Part shown: one piece after another, positions 54,911 to 62,740 of the stretch
Numbering within the stretch: position 1 is the stretch's first letter
Layout: the number at the start of each line of letters is the position of its first letter
Source of the DNA: Mucilaginibacter frigoritolerans
GTDB lineage: Bacteria; Bacteroidota; Bacteroidia; Sphingobacteriales; Sphingobacteriaceae
NCBI RefSeq assembly: GCF_007830615.1
Contig: NZ_VLLI01000012.1
Location: 124,001-188,000 of the forward strand
Direction of reading: 5' to 3'
DNA length: 64,000 nt
Position numbers and translations under genes: made by a program
The notes under the pieces: generated by a model
The model's input: the letters and a program-made list of their open reading frames with translations, nothing else
What the model was told of the DNA's origin: nothing
Database searches by the model: none

Positions 54911-55617
54911 AGCGGCATAAATTGAGTTTCGATATGCACAGTGGTGTTATGAGCCCTATAGATGTTCTCGTAAAAATGTGCAACCCGCATGTATGCGTAA
55001 TTTTGCCGATAACTGTAGGGTGCATATAGGAACCAGACTTGCTCCCCGGCCAGGTCAGGCAACGGGGCAGTTGATTCCAATTGCTTTTCAATCAAGCTCG
55101 GGCTTTTTTCCAAGAGCACCAGCGTTTGAGGATTGTAAAATCTAACCTCACTATTTTCCATCAGATTACTGAAAATGAGTAGAATGCGGCGTTGAACGTC
55201 TCGTTTAGATAGCAAGGTTGCTTGTTCGGCTATGTTTCTGAATATAATGGAATGTTGAAAGGTTCTGATGCTATCAAGGGAAGACAAATGCTTTTGCAAC
55301 TCCTCTTTGAACTGTTCAATGCGTGCATGCCTGATGATAGGATTACCCTGCCAGACATCTTCTTTGGGAAGCGAAACAGTTTCGGTCTTGTTTACATCCT
55401 TGTCGCTTATTGCGCATAATTTAATTTCTATTCCTTGAGCAGGGTTTTGGTCAAGGTTGAATGGTGCGAGAAGCATATCAACTGTTGGATATACCGGGAG
55501 TCTGTCCGTTTGATCTACCAATACCGTCATGGTTGTATCATAGACTGCTTTAGGCTTGTTACAAGCGCTGAGTGTTATGCTCATTGCCAATACTGCATAT
55601 TTGATTGTTGAGTTCAT
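54907..55617 (-). CDS. Lipoprotein of the mobilization operon, 236 aa
   Basis: Signal peptide MNSTIKYAVLAMSITLSAC with lipobox Cys19. The mature part opens TTMTVLVDQTDRLPVYPTVDMLL and later has QRRILLIFSNLMENS, a strand-helix pattern like a vWA/Rossmann domain with Asp-x-Thr-Asp in the MIDAS position, incomplete. Likely periplasmic/outer-membrane partner of the transfer genes; homologous genes are seen in Bacteroidota elements but the role is unknown. Confidence 0.75.
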   Translation of the reverse strand: MNSTIKYAVLAMSITLSACNKPKAVYDTTMTVLVDQTDRLPVYPTVDMLLAPFNLDQNPAQGIEIKLCAISDKDVNKTETVSLPKEDVWQGNPIIRHARIEQFKEELQKHLSSLDSIRTFQHSIIFRNIAEQATLLSKRDVQRRILLIFSNLMENSEVRFYNPQTLVLLEKSPSLIEKQLESTAPLPDLAGEQVWFLYAPYSYRQNYAYMRVAHFYENIYRAHNTTVHIETQFMPL

Positions 55618-55618
55618 T

Positions 55619-56704
55619 TTAAAAAAGATTTAAGGATTTAAAATTTGTTATGAAGCCAAACGGGTATTCGTCTGAATTGAATCCTATTGGCCTGGCATTA
55701 TCCTGGCGCCGCATCAGGTTCGTTTTTCGCCAGAGAGCCCATCCCCGAAAGGCGGAAGCAATGACTATTTCCTCTGCCTTGCATCCGTATTCGACAATGG
55801 AACCGTTTACATGGCGCAAGTCAGCATTGGATTGCTTGACTGTCTCAATCTCTTGCTCCAGGCGACTTATTTCCGCCTTATTGTCTGCCGCCGCTTTTTT
55901 CTGTTGCTCGTACCTGAGCATTTCCATGCGTTGTTCCTGTTTTGGATACAGAAATTTGTTGATGGCAACACTTATTACAAAAAACAGTAATGATAATATC
56001 GCGAATGGCAAAGGACTGAAATACAAGGTTGCACCATGATTGTATGTTGAGATCGCTTGTGCAAGATATTGTACCCGCGCGCTTGCCATGTAGTAAAAGA
56101 TGATAGCAAGGCCAATCAATATACCGCTTGCAATTACTCTTCGCTGCCAGAGGTTTTTCCCAAAAGCGACAAGTCGTTCAAAGAAGTGGGCCAATAAGGT
56201 GAGCGAGCAAGCAAATAGCAAGCTTATTGCTGCAGCCTCCAAGTAAGTGTATCCATAGCTTTCAAACGCTCCCATCGAGAACAGGCCATCAGCCAATAAC
56301 GGAACGCTTATAAGTAGCCACACCATGACAATGCGCTTCGTACTAAAGGTCGGTGGCTGTTTTGTTTGTAATTCACGTTCTATCGCTACTTGCTTTTCTT
56401 TGGCAGACACCACCTTGTTTTGAAGAGCATGCACCTGCCGTTCTGTTAATTGGTCATTTTCAATCACCTCAGATATCAAAGTCTTTACCTGAAGCTGTAT
56501 GCCGATCTCGCCGATAAGTTCCTGGTATTTGAGGTGGTCTTCCTGATAGTAGGAACTGATATTTTGCTCCGCCAAAGAGGGCTTGTTTCGTACGGCGTAG
56601 CTTTCCGCATTGATAATAACATGTTGTCCGATCTCTTTAAGTTTTTCTGCCAGAAAAGTGTCGAGTTCAGGTCTGTGATACAGCTTTTTTTCAATTGTTT
56701 TCAT
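55619..56704 (-). CDS. Four-helix membrane protein with coiled coils, 361 aa
   Basis: Cytosolic N-terminal helical region (about 1-120), four membrane helices near 128-145, 153-172, 190-208 and 228-248, then a coiled coil (YEQQKKAAADNKAEISRLEQEIETVKQ) and a C-terminal globular part. Starts 1 base before the lipoprotein ATG and probably in the same operon. No recognised family; a transfer or entry-exclusion function is possible. Confidence 0.75.
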   Translation of the reverse strand: MKTIEKKLYHRPELDTFLAEKLKEIGQHVIINAESYAVRNKPSLAEQNISSYYQEDHLKYQELIGEIGIQLQVKTLISEVIENDQLTERQVHALQNKVVSAKEKQVAIERELQTKQPPTFSTKRIVMVWLLISVPLLADGLFSMGAFESYGYTYLEAAAISLLFACSLTLLAHFFERLVAFGKNLWQRRVIASGILIGLAIIFYYMASARVQYLAQAISTYNHGATLYFSPLPFAILSLLFFVISVAINKFLYPKQEQRMEMLRYEQQKKAAADNKAEISRLEQEIETVKQSNADLRHVNGSIVEYGCKAEEIVIASAFRGWALWRKTNLMRRQDNARPIGFNSDEYPFGFITNFKSLNLF

Positions 56705-56862
56705 TATTGTTGAGTTTTAAATATTTGCGTATTTTATTCATTAATGGGCATAGCAATTCCATGAAAGCCTTGTCAGCTTTTTAAAAAGTTGTTAGAAATT
56801 GGTTATTAAACTGCCGGATACCGTAAGGCATCCGTTGTAAGTGATGATTTAGTAACAGCTTA

Positions 56863-57156
56863 CTACTTTCTGTTACCTATTTGATAATCTGTGGCGATGG
56901 GTGTTTTTTGTTCCAGTTCGTAAAAGTGGAATCGTTCAATCAAGCTGTTTTTTACTACATCGTATGATGAACTACGAAATACCATCCTATTTTTTTCAAA
57001 TAGCAAGAACTCCTCATTTATCCTAATGATTTTGAAGTGCCGCCACTCCGGATACCATATTGTTTGTGTGTTGATAATTTTATTGAGAATATCAGGGTAT
57101 TCTATTAGTGCATTGATAACCTTGTTATCAATCGAGGTTATTTTTACTTTTTCCAT
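56863..57156 (-). CDS. Hypothetical protein of the element, 97 aa
   Basis: Soluble alpha/beta protein, MEKVKITSIDNKVINALIEY at the start and FLLFEKNRMVFRSSSYDVVK in the middle. No family recognised. Its 5' end overlaps the stop of the next minus-strand ORF by 29 bases, and a 158-base gap with a CGGAT/ATCCG hairpin (56815-56834) separates it from the membrane protein gene. Confidence 0.6.
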   Translation of the reverse strand: MEKVKITSIDNKVINALIEYPDILNKIINTQTIWYPEWRHFKIIRINEEFLLFEKNRMVFRSSSYDVVKNSLIERFHFYELEQKTPIATDYQIGNRK

Positions 57157-57328
57157 CTTTATTGTTTTTAGTATGCGTTATTGGATTGATCTCGGTAGAA
57201 GGATCTTGCGGGGCTACAAAAGCCTTTTTCATCAATTCGTTTAAATTGAGGTGACGGTTGTCGGTAGAAAAACAAAAGCGAATAGATTTGCTATCTATCT
57301 GGTTTTTAGTTATTTTTATTGGCTTCAT
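57128..57328 (-). CDS. Small basic protein, 66 aa, first gene of the mobilization operon
   Basis: MKPIKITKNQIDSKSIRFCF at the N-terminus and a polar, Asn/Lys-rich C-terminus. ATG at 57328; an upstream ATG 9 codons earlier lies inside the oppositely oriented NTPase gene and is rejected. Its start codon overlaps that of the NTPase gene on the other strand (CATG). Unknown function; might be a DNA-binding leader protein. Confidence 0.5.
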   Translation of the reverse strand: MKPIKITKNQIDSKSIRFCFSTDNRHLNLNELMKKAFVAPQDPSTEINPITHTKNNKDGKSKNNLD

Positions 57329-60116
57329 GATTGTTTTTTTAAGTCCATGTTGCAATTTTATCTATTATTTGAATAGCTACCATTTAGCCATTTTTTATTT
57401 TTTTAGCCTTTTTTTTAGCCTTATCATGTCGAAAATTAAAGTCCCTAATATTTTAGAGTATTTTATTCCTAATGATCAGTTTGATTCGACTCTGTATTCT
57501 GAGAAAATACATGTGTTATTTTTCACATTAGTTCAGGAGTACTTTAGAAAGGATGTCACTAACGTAACAAACAGATTAAAACCAAGGCTATTCAATTCGA
57601 TACCTAATAATTACATAAGTCTAGCTTCAGCTATAAAAAGAACCTATCAGATAGATATACATGAAAACTTCTTGAGTACATTATGTTTTCCAGGTAAGAA
57701 TCGCAAAAATAAAAAATGGACCAAAGGCATAGATAAAGAGAAGTTAGTAACTATTTACCAATTCCTTATTAACCATCCATTTTTAGCAAGTAAAAAAGAA
57801 GAAGATTGGATACATGAAATAAGGACCACCTCAATAGTTCTCCCGGTTGATGACAATGAACTCATCACCTATATTTTGGAGAATACAAATTTTAGCAGAA
57901 TTGGTTCAACTTATAGACGCAGTCATAATGCTAATAGATTTTATGACGGTTTTCCAGTGCGCTATGAAGATCTGGCAGCTGATTTCGATTTCCCAAGAGC
58001 CATTTATTTTAATAAAAACGGAATTGCAGATGTCCTCAAAAGACACGAAGAGCAAACCGAAAGCTCTTTTATTATAATAAGTAGCCCCGGAGGAACTGGA
58101 AAATCTATTTTAATAAATAGAATTGGATTTAATTTGGCTGGCAAAGGCAAACAGGTTTTTACATTAAATAGCGACTGGATTGAAGATCACCGTAGCCATA
58201 ATTTACAAACACAAATTAAATTATTTATAAAACATGTGGATGATTGTATAATCATAATAGATGGTGTAGCTGAGTGTATTTTTAGAGAAGAAATTAACTT
58301 AAAAAGTATAACGGAAAGTTTCTTAGATAAAAAAGTCTTATGGCTATTTTGTGAACAATCCAACAGATGGAACCAAGTCAAAAATAAAATAAGAGCGATA
58401 ACATCTAACCGTAATTTCTTTTATTTTCAGCTCACAACACTGACCGACATTGAGTGTAACACGATTGTTGATAAGATGATTGATTTAGAAGAGCATGGTG
58501 ACCTAACCGTAAAAAATGCATCATTATCAAGACATGAACGATTAGAGATTTGCCAAAATTCCTCCGGTCGGCATTTATTGATAGCTATGCTCCAGACACG
58601 GTATGGGAAGAACTTCTACGATATTATTCTCGAAGAGTATGAAAATATTCCTTCAAAAATTGGGAAAGAGGCATATTTAAACATATGCTTCTGGCATAAA
58701 TGGTACATTAAGATTCCCGAATCTTTATTTATGTCATCAATGTCTTTCGAGACAGCATTAGATCTATCAGATTATAAAACGACTACGGAAGACCTGATTA
58801 TTAATGATAACATTGGGTTAGCTTCGAGGCACGTCATAATTGCAGACATACTTTATCGAACTTTTATAATAGATAAATTTCAATGTTACTATTATGTAAA
58901 GAAAATATTCACTGTAATCGGAGATGATGTTGTCGGAGCGCGCCGTTTTTTAAATCGTTTTTCCGACGAGGAATTCCCTCAGTTGTTTATAACAATTCTA
59001 AAAAGAGACAAAGATTTAATTAATGAAATTATTTTGATCATAAATAGCCATGCCACCTTTTTTGACAAAGAATTATTCTTAAATTTTTTGACATTCAAGG
59101 CTATGGTGGCAAGAATTATAGGTAATGATGATGAAGCTATTAGCATATATAAACATATCCTTAATGAAATCGATTCAGAATATTCATTTGCTCTTCGGCA
59201 AATTGCCTGGATTGAACATGATCGAAAAAACTTTGATATAGCTGCAAAATATGCAATTGATTCTTTTCATTGCTCGAGAGGTGTTGCCGATCATATCATC
59301 CAAATAGCCAGGATTTTGTCACAAAATACTATTGAAAATTTCAAAAAAGCTGACTTTTATTACAAAGAGGCTATTAGTGCAAGTAGTTCGAATAAGAAAT
59401 ACAAGGAAGAGTACACCAATTATCTTAATGCATTGAATAGCTTTTCATACCTAAAAAGTTTAAGCGAAAAGCAATTATTACCTGAAAAAATTGTCCGGCT
59501 ACTTAAACCAAATTTAAAATTTCTAAAAACCTATTTCGGTATAAATTCAGATTTATATAAAGAAGAGTTGTTAAATACATTGCATTCTATAGGGGGTAAT
59601 AGTGAGGGGAGTTTAGCCAGCCTGGATGAGATTTTCCAAGGCTTCAATCTTGATAACGACCCAATTATGAAAAGTAAATATTATAGCAATATGGCAAGGC
59701 TAATGTTTCTCGATTGGAAAGAAAATTATGGTATTACGGATAGCAAAGAAATATATGATATGTTTAATATGAGTATAGATTTAAATTTTGATGATCCCTT
59801 TGCACATTGTTGGCTTGGTACCTGTTTTAAAGAAATAGACGCAAATTCTATTATGGCGGAAAAGGAATATAGACTAGCATTCATTTTATCCTCAGACGCA
59901 AAACATGAATTTGATAAAAACCATCCTATTTTTTCACATAACCTAGCTCTTTTCATAATGGATGAAGTAATTTTAGGTAACAAGCCCAAGAGTGACCTTG
60001 TTGAAGCTGAAGAGCTATTCATTTTCTCTATTAAAATGAATGAGCAAAAAAAGTTAAAATTTACGTGGGCACAAAAGAGTCTTAACAAATGTAGGACGCT
60101 TATGGGCAATTTATAA
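57327..60116 (+). CDS. Membrane-anchored STAND-like P-loop NTPase with C-terminal TPR-like repeats
   Basis: About 929 residues from the ATG at 57327; other possible starts are TTG 57258/57288 or ATG 57426. N-terminal hydrophobic segment, then an unassigned domain (about 60-230), then a P-loop domain: Walker A IISSPGGTGKSILIN near 250-264, Walker B CIIIIDGVAE near 306-315, then helical repeats (about 590-925) of TPR type: FKKADFYYKEAISASSSN, DDEAISIYKHILNEI, DFAHC-like DDPFAHCWLGTCFKEI. More A+T-rich than the transfer genes. Architecture fits a STAND sensor, many of which guard against phage; this role is inference. Confidence 0.75.
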   Translation: MIVFLSPCCNFIYYLNSYHLAIFYFFSLFFSLIMSKIKVPNILEYFIPNDQFDSTLYSEKIHVLFFTLVQEYFRKDVTNVTNRLKPRLFNSIPNNYISLASAIKRTYQIDIHENFLSTLCFPGKNRKNKKWTKGIDKEKLVTIYQFLINHPFLASKKEEDWIHEIRTTSIVLPVDDNELITYILENTNFSRIGSTYRRSHNANRFYDGFPVRYEDLAADFDFPRAIYFNKNGIADVLKRHEEQTESSFIIISSPGGTGKSILINRIGFNLAGKGKQVFTLNSDWIEDHRSHNLQTQIKLFIKHVDDCIIIIDGVAECIFREEINLKSITESFLDKKVLWLFCEQSNRWNQVKNKIRAITSNRNFFYFQLTTLTDIECNTIVDKMIDLEEHGDLTVKNASLSRHERLEICQNSSGRHLLIAMLQTRYGKNFYDIILEEYENIPSKIGKEAYLNICFWHKWYIKIPESLFMSSMSFETALDLSDYKTTTEDLIINDNIGLASRHVIIADILYRTFIIDKFQCYYYVKKIFTVIGDDVVGARRFLNRFSDEEFPQLFITILKRDKDLINEIILIINSHATFFDKELFLNFLTFKAMVARIIGNDDEAISIYKHILNEIDSEYSFALRQIAWIEHDRKNFDIAAKYAIDSFHCSRGVADHIIQIARILSQNTIENFKKADFYYKEAISASSSNKKYKEEYTNYLNALNSFSYLKSLSEKQLLPEKIVRLLKPNLKFLKTYFGINSDLYKEELLNTLHSIGGNSEGSLASLDEIFQGFNLDNDPIMKSKYYSNMARLMFLDWKENYGITDSKEIYDMFNMSIDLNFDDPFAHCWLGTCFKEIDANSIMAEKEYRLAFILSSDAKHEFDKNHPIFSHNLALFIMDEVILGNKPKSDLVEAEELFIFSIKMNEQKKLKFTWAQKSLNKCRTLMGNL

Positions 60117-60210
60117 GTCGTTTGTTAACATCATACTAATAGTAAGTATATCTTGCCAGAAACTTTATAATATGCTATAATCAGCACCAGGTAAAAGCTC
60201 TTTAAATCAA

Positions 60211-60277
60211 GGTCGTTTAGTGTCCGGAGATTTTTAGGGCTATTTTAATAAATGGCATTTCGGGTCACTAAATAACC
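60211..60277. repeat. Imperfect inverted repeat GGTCGTTTAGTG/CACTAAATAACC
   Basis: Arms 60211-60222 and 60266-60277, 10 of 12 paired, between the NTPase and the 196-aa gene. It may be the promoter/operator region of the latter or a terminator-like structure for the former. Confidence 0.4.
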
Positions 60278-60282
60278 GAAAT

Positions 60283-60873
60283 ATGCCAATGTTAACTCTA
60301 ACAGTACAAAATGCAGCAATCCTAAAAAAGGCGCAAAACAAAATCTATAATCAAAAGTGTTTAACTTCCAAGGAACGTGATGTTTTAGGTAACTTTCTGA
60401 CCAGCCTCCCCTCGTGCGAAACTCTCCTAAATGAAAAGTTCCCCCTTAGCGAAGAATTCGAAATAAAAATTTTTGACATTGAAGCTATATGGCCCCAGTT
60501 GCAAAAATGGATTGCTTTATTTAAAAATCTCCCCAAAAATGGTAATACACACTATCCGAATGCGGGATGGATTGATGCAGAAGAAGATAAGGACTTCTGG
60601 AGGAGAAATGTCATCATCAAAGTAGCCTTCGTCCCCTCGTTTCAATATAGCAAGAAGGATGAAGATGAGAACAAAATTATCGGCCTTAATTTGAAAACTG
60701 ACGGCACCGCACAGTTTGAGTTTTGGATGATAGAAGATGCTGAAAACTTTCCTGATCTCTATAACTTTAATGGCTCATGGAAAGAAGCATATCTGCTTAC
60801 CGTCAAAACCCTACAACAGGGCTGGCCGCAAACCAAATTTCCCAAGGAATTTGAACAGTTCTTGAAAAAATAA
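60283..60873 (+). CDS. Unknown 196-aa protein
   Basis: Soluble protein with no membrane segment. N-terminal helical part with KCLTSKERDVLGNFLTSLP, then IDAEEDKDFWRRNVIIKVAFVPSF and a beta-rich C-terminus. I do not recognise a family. It follows the NTPase by 166 bases on the same strand and has its own strong terminator; it may be part of the cargo with that gene, though the inverted repeat in the gap suggests its own promoter. Confidence 0.6.
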   Translation: MPMLTLTVQNAAILKKAQNKIYNQKCLTSKERDVLGNFLTSLPSCETLLNEKFPLSEEFEIKIFDIEAIWPQLQKWIALFKNLPKNGNTHYPNAGWIDAEEDKDFWRRNVIIKVAFVPSFQYSKKDEDENKIIGLNLKTDGTAQFEFWMIEDAENFPDLYNFNGSWKEAYLLTVKTLQQGWPQTKFPKEFEQFLKK

Positions 60874-60888
60874 ATTGAAAACAAATCC

Positions 60889-60910
60889 AACCAACGCACA
60901 CGCGTTGGTT
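60889..60910 (+). terminator. Terminator AACCAACGC/GCGTTGGTT before the relaxase
   Basis: 9-bp stem with loop ACAC and T run, 16 bases after the 196-aa gene and 34 bases before the relaxase ATG. It ends the cargo transcript; oriT-like hairpins have the same form, so a second role near the relaxase is conceivable. Confidence 0.8.
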
Positions 60911-60943
60911 TTTTTATACGCCGGCCACTGCATATCTTTATTT

Positions 60944-61783
60944 ATGGCAATCGTCAAAATCCTTTCGCGGCACACTCCATCGTATAGAAGCCTTATTCAG
61001 TACATTCTAGATGAAGCAAAATTGGGCAAGGCAGAGGTTTACACGCACAACCTGCGTTCTGATACGGTAGATGGTTATGTGCAGGAATTTATCGAAAATG
61101 AAGCCATAAGGAAGCAATCTCGTTCTGATCAGATATATCTCTTTCATGAAATCCTTTCTTTTTCTGCTTATGAAGATAGTGCAGTTATTACAAAGGAAAT
61201 GATTGATGACTTTGTACACGAATATATCAGGCTGCGAGGCGAAACGGGCATTATGATCGGTGCCGTTCATCGGGATAAAGAGCATGTCCATGTGCATTTC
61301 TGCACATCAGGGCTACATTTTAGAACAGGCAAGTCTTTTGGCATGTCCAAAGTAAAATTGCATGAATTAAAAGTATCCTTTCAGGAATATCATAAACATA
61401 AGTATCCCGAACTTACCGAGAGCCTGCCAGAGCATGGCAAGGGAGAGCGGTACAAAAGTCATGTACAATGGCATGCCGCCCAACGCGAACGGATCATTGA
61501 TACAGTAAATAAGTGTTTTGCCCAAGCAACAAGTCAGCAGGAGTTTTTAGCCCTTTTGCGTGACAGGGAACTCCATCATTATGAGCGCAACAGCAAGCCG
61601 ACAGGTATAGAATACGAAGGATTAAAGTTTCGCTTTTCCCGACTTTTGTCAGATAAGCAATTTGAAAGCTTACCAATTGAACGAAGCGACGAAGATCAGG
61701 CATTAGCAGAAATACAGGCGGTGCGAGAGTGGCAGCAAGACAGAGATGAAAGAAATATGGCATTAGAAGGTAAATCTAGATAG
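60944..61783 (+). CDS. Relaxase, MobP/Relaxase-family
   Basis: 279 residues from the ATG at 60944; a longer frame beginning at 60875 would translate through the terminator and is rejected. Tyr14 in RHTPSYRSLIQY is the likely nicking residue, and EHVHVHF (His114, 116, 118) the metal-binding triad. His68 in YLFHEIL may contribute. Shorter than typical relaxases, so the C-terminal helicase or other extension is absent. It covalently nicks oriT and pilots DNA. Distant from MobC here, with cargo between. Confidence 0.88.
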   Translation: MAIVKILSRHTPSYRSLIQYILDEAKLGKAEVYTHNLRSDTVDGYVQEFIENEAIRKQSRSDQIYLFHEILSFSAYEDSAVITKEMIDDFVHEYIRLRGETGIMIGAVHRDKEHVHVHFCTSGLHFRTGKSFGMSKVKLHELKVSFQEYHKHKYPELTESLPEHGKGERYKSHVQWHAAQRERIIDTVNKCFAQATSQQEFLALLRDRELHHYERNSKPTGIEYEGLKFRFSRLLSDKQFESLPIERSDEDQALAEIQAVREWQQDRDERNMALEGKSR

Positions 61784-61799
61784 TGATTAATTTTTACTA

Positions 61800-61815
61800 A
61801 TATTATTAATAATAT
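61800..61815. repeat. 16-base palindrome ATATTATTAATAATAT
   Basis: Perfect palindrome 17 bases after the relaxase stop in a very A+T-rich stretch. It could be a weak terminator or oriT-linked element; no further evidence. Confidence 0.3.
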
Positions 61816-62018
61816 CTAAATACAAGTTGTAGGTTTATGATAATTAATTGATTTAATAACATTTACACCAACCTTGTCATGTTTTTTAAAAGAGTATAAA
61901 TATCCAGACTCGTTTTGATATTGATATCTTTTCATTCATCAAATATTTGTGCATTATTTTTTTGACTAACAAATTGAAATTAACCTAACCTAAACTAAAT
62001 ATTAAAATTCTTTGTACT

Positions 62019-62663
62019 ATGAAACCCACTATTTTATTTATTTCAATTGCAATGCTGGCTTTTTTAAACGCAAAAGATCAGCCAAAAATAAAATTGTCGC
62101 TATTACACGATAATAATTATAAAAATAATGCACACAAAATTGAATCAGAACAAGCGTTTGAATTGGCGTCCCAAATTTTTAATTCGACGGAATTTTATAA
62201 TGCAATAAAAGATTTATCATTTGTATATCCAAACCACTGTTTAACTTGTGAAACGCTAGATTATTCAAGAAAAACTCGCATCCCAGGTAAAGAAGTATTG
62301 CAACGACTTTTTAAAAATCCTAGTGCATTATTATCTTTCAATTTAGAGGAGGGTGAATGTCGTGGCCCTCTTGGTCATACTTGTCCAGAGTGGGAAAACA
62401 AAGAACATGAAACTACGACATATTACCTTGCTGATTCTTGCAATATGCATGAGTTAGAAACGAAATATAGATTAGCGGTAAATATTTGTCATGAGTACAT
62501 GCATTTTATAGGATATTGCCATCCTGCAAAAATGGGTATTGAACCCCAAAATGGCGACATACCCAATGCAATAAATTACAGAGATGACATTGCATATAGG
62601 GTTGGATGGATTGCCTATTATATTTGCGTTGAATGGCAAAAGAAGAGCCACTCATTGAAATAG
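62019..62663 (+). CDS. Exported protein with metzincin-type zinc motif
   Basis: 214 residues. Signal peptide MKPTILFISIAMLAFLNA, mature protein with a perfect HExxHxxGxxH zinc motif, HEYMHFIGYCH at residues 158-168 (ligands His158, His162, His168, catalytic Glu159). Six or more Cys (CLTC, ECRG, TCPE, DSC, NIC, GYCH) could form disulfides outside the cytosol. No Met-turn was identified. Predicted periplasmic or secreted protease, location outside the transfer genes but inside the element or the chromosome next to it. Confidence 0.65.
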   Translation: MKPTILFISIAMLAFLNAKDQPKIKLSLLHDNNYKNNAHKIESEQAFELASQIFNSTEFYNAIKDLSFVYPNHCLTCETLDYSRKTRIPGKEVLQRLFKNPSALLSFNLEEGECRGPLGHTCPEWENKEHETTTYYLADSCNMHELETKYRLAVNICHEYMHFIGYCHPAKMGIEPQNGDIPNAINYRDDIAYRVGWIAYYICVEWQKKSHSLK

Positions 62664-62668
62664 AAAAG

Positions 62669-62687
62669 AAATTACAAGCTGTAATTT
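62669..62687 (+). terminator. Short hairpin AAATTACA/TGTAATTT
   Basis: 8-bp stem, loop AGC, just after the metzincin-motif gene. A+T-rich and with a weak T tract, so only a possible terminator. Confidence 0.4.
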
Positions 62688-62740
62688 AAAGAATATTTTG
62701 TCTTAAAGATTTGCGTCAAATGATTTAATTGTCATCTATA

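Noticed and set aside
57258-57326. TTG-initiated N-terminal extension of the NTPase giving an extra membrane helix
   Set aside because: Lies antisense to the 66-aa gene and has no ATG; the hydrophobic frame could be a by-product. Kept only as an alternative.
60875-60943. Upstream extension of the relaxase
   Set aside because: It would translate through a strong terminator hairpin; the ATG at 60944 starts the conserved region.
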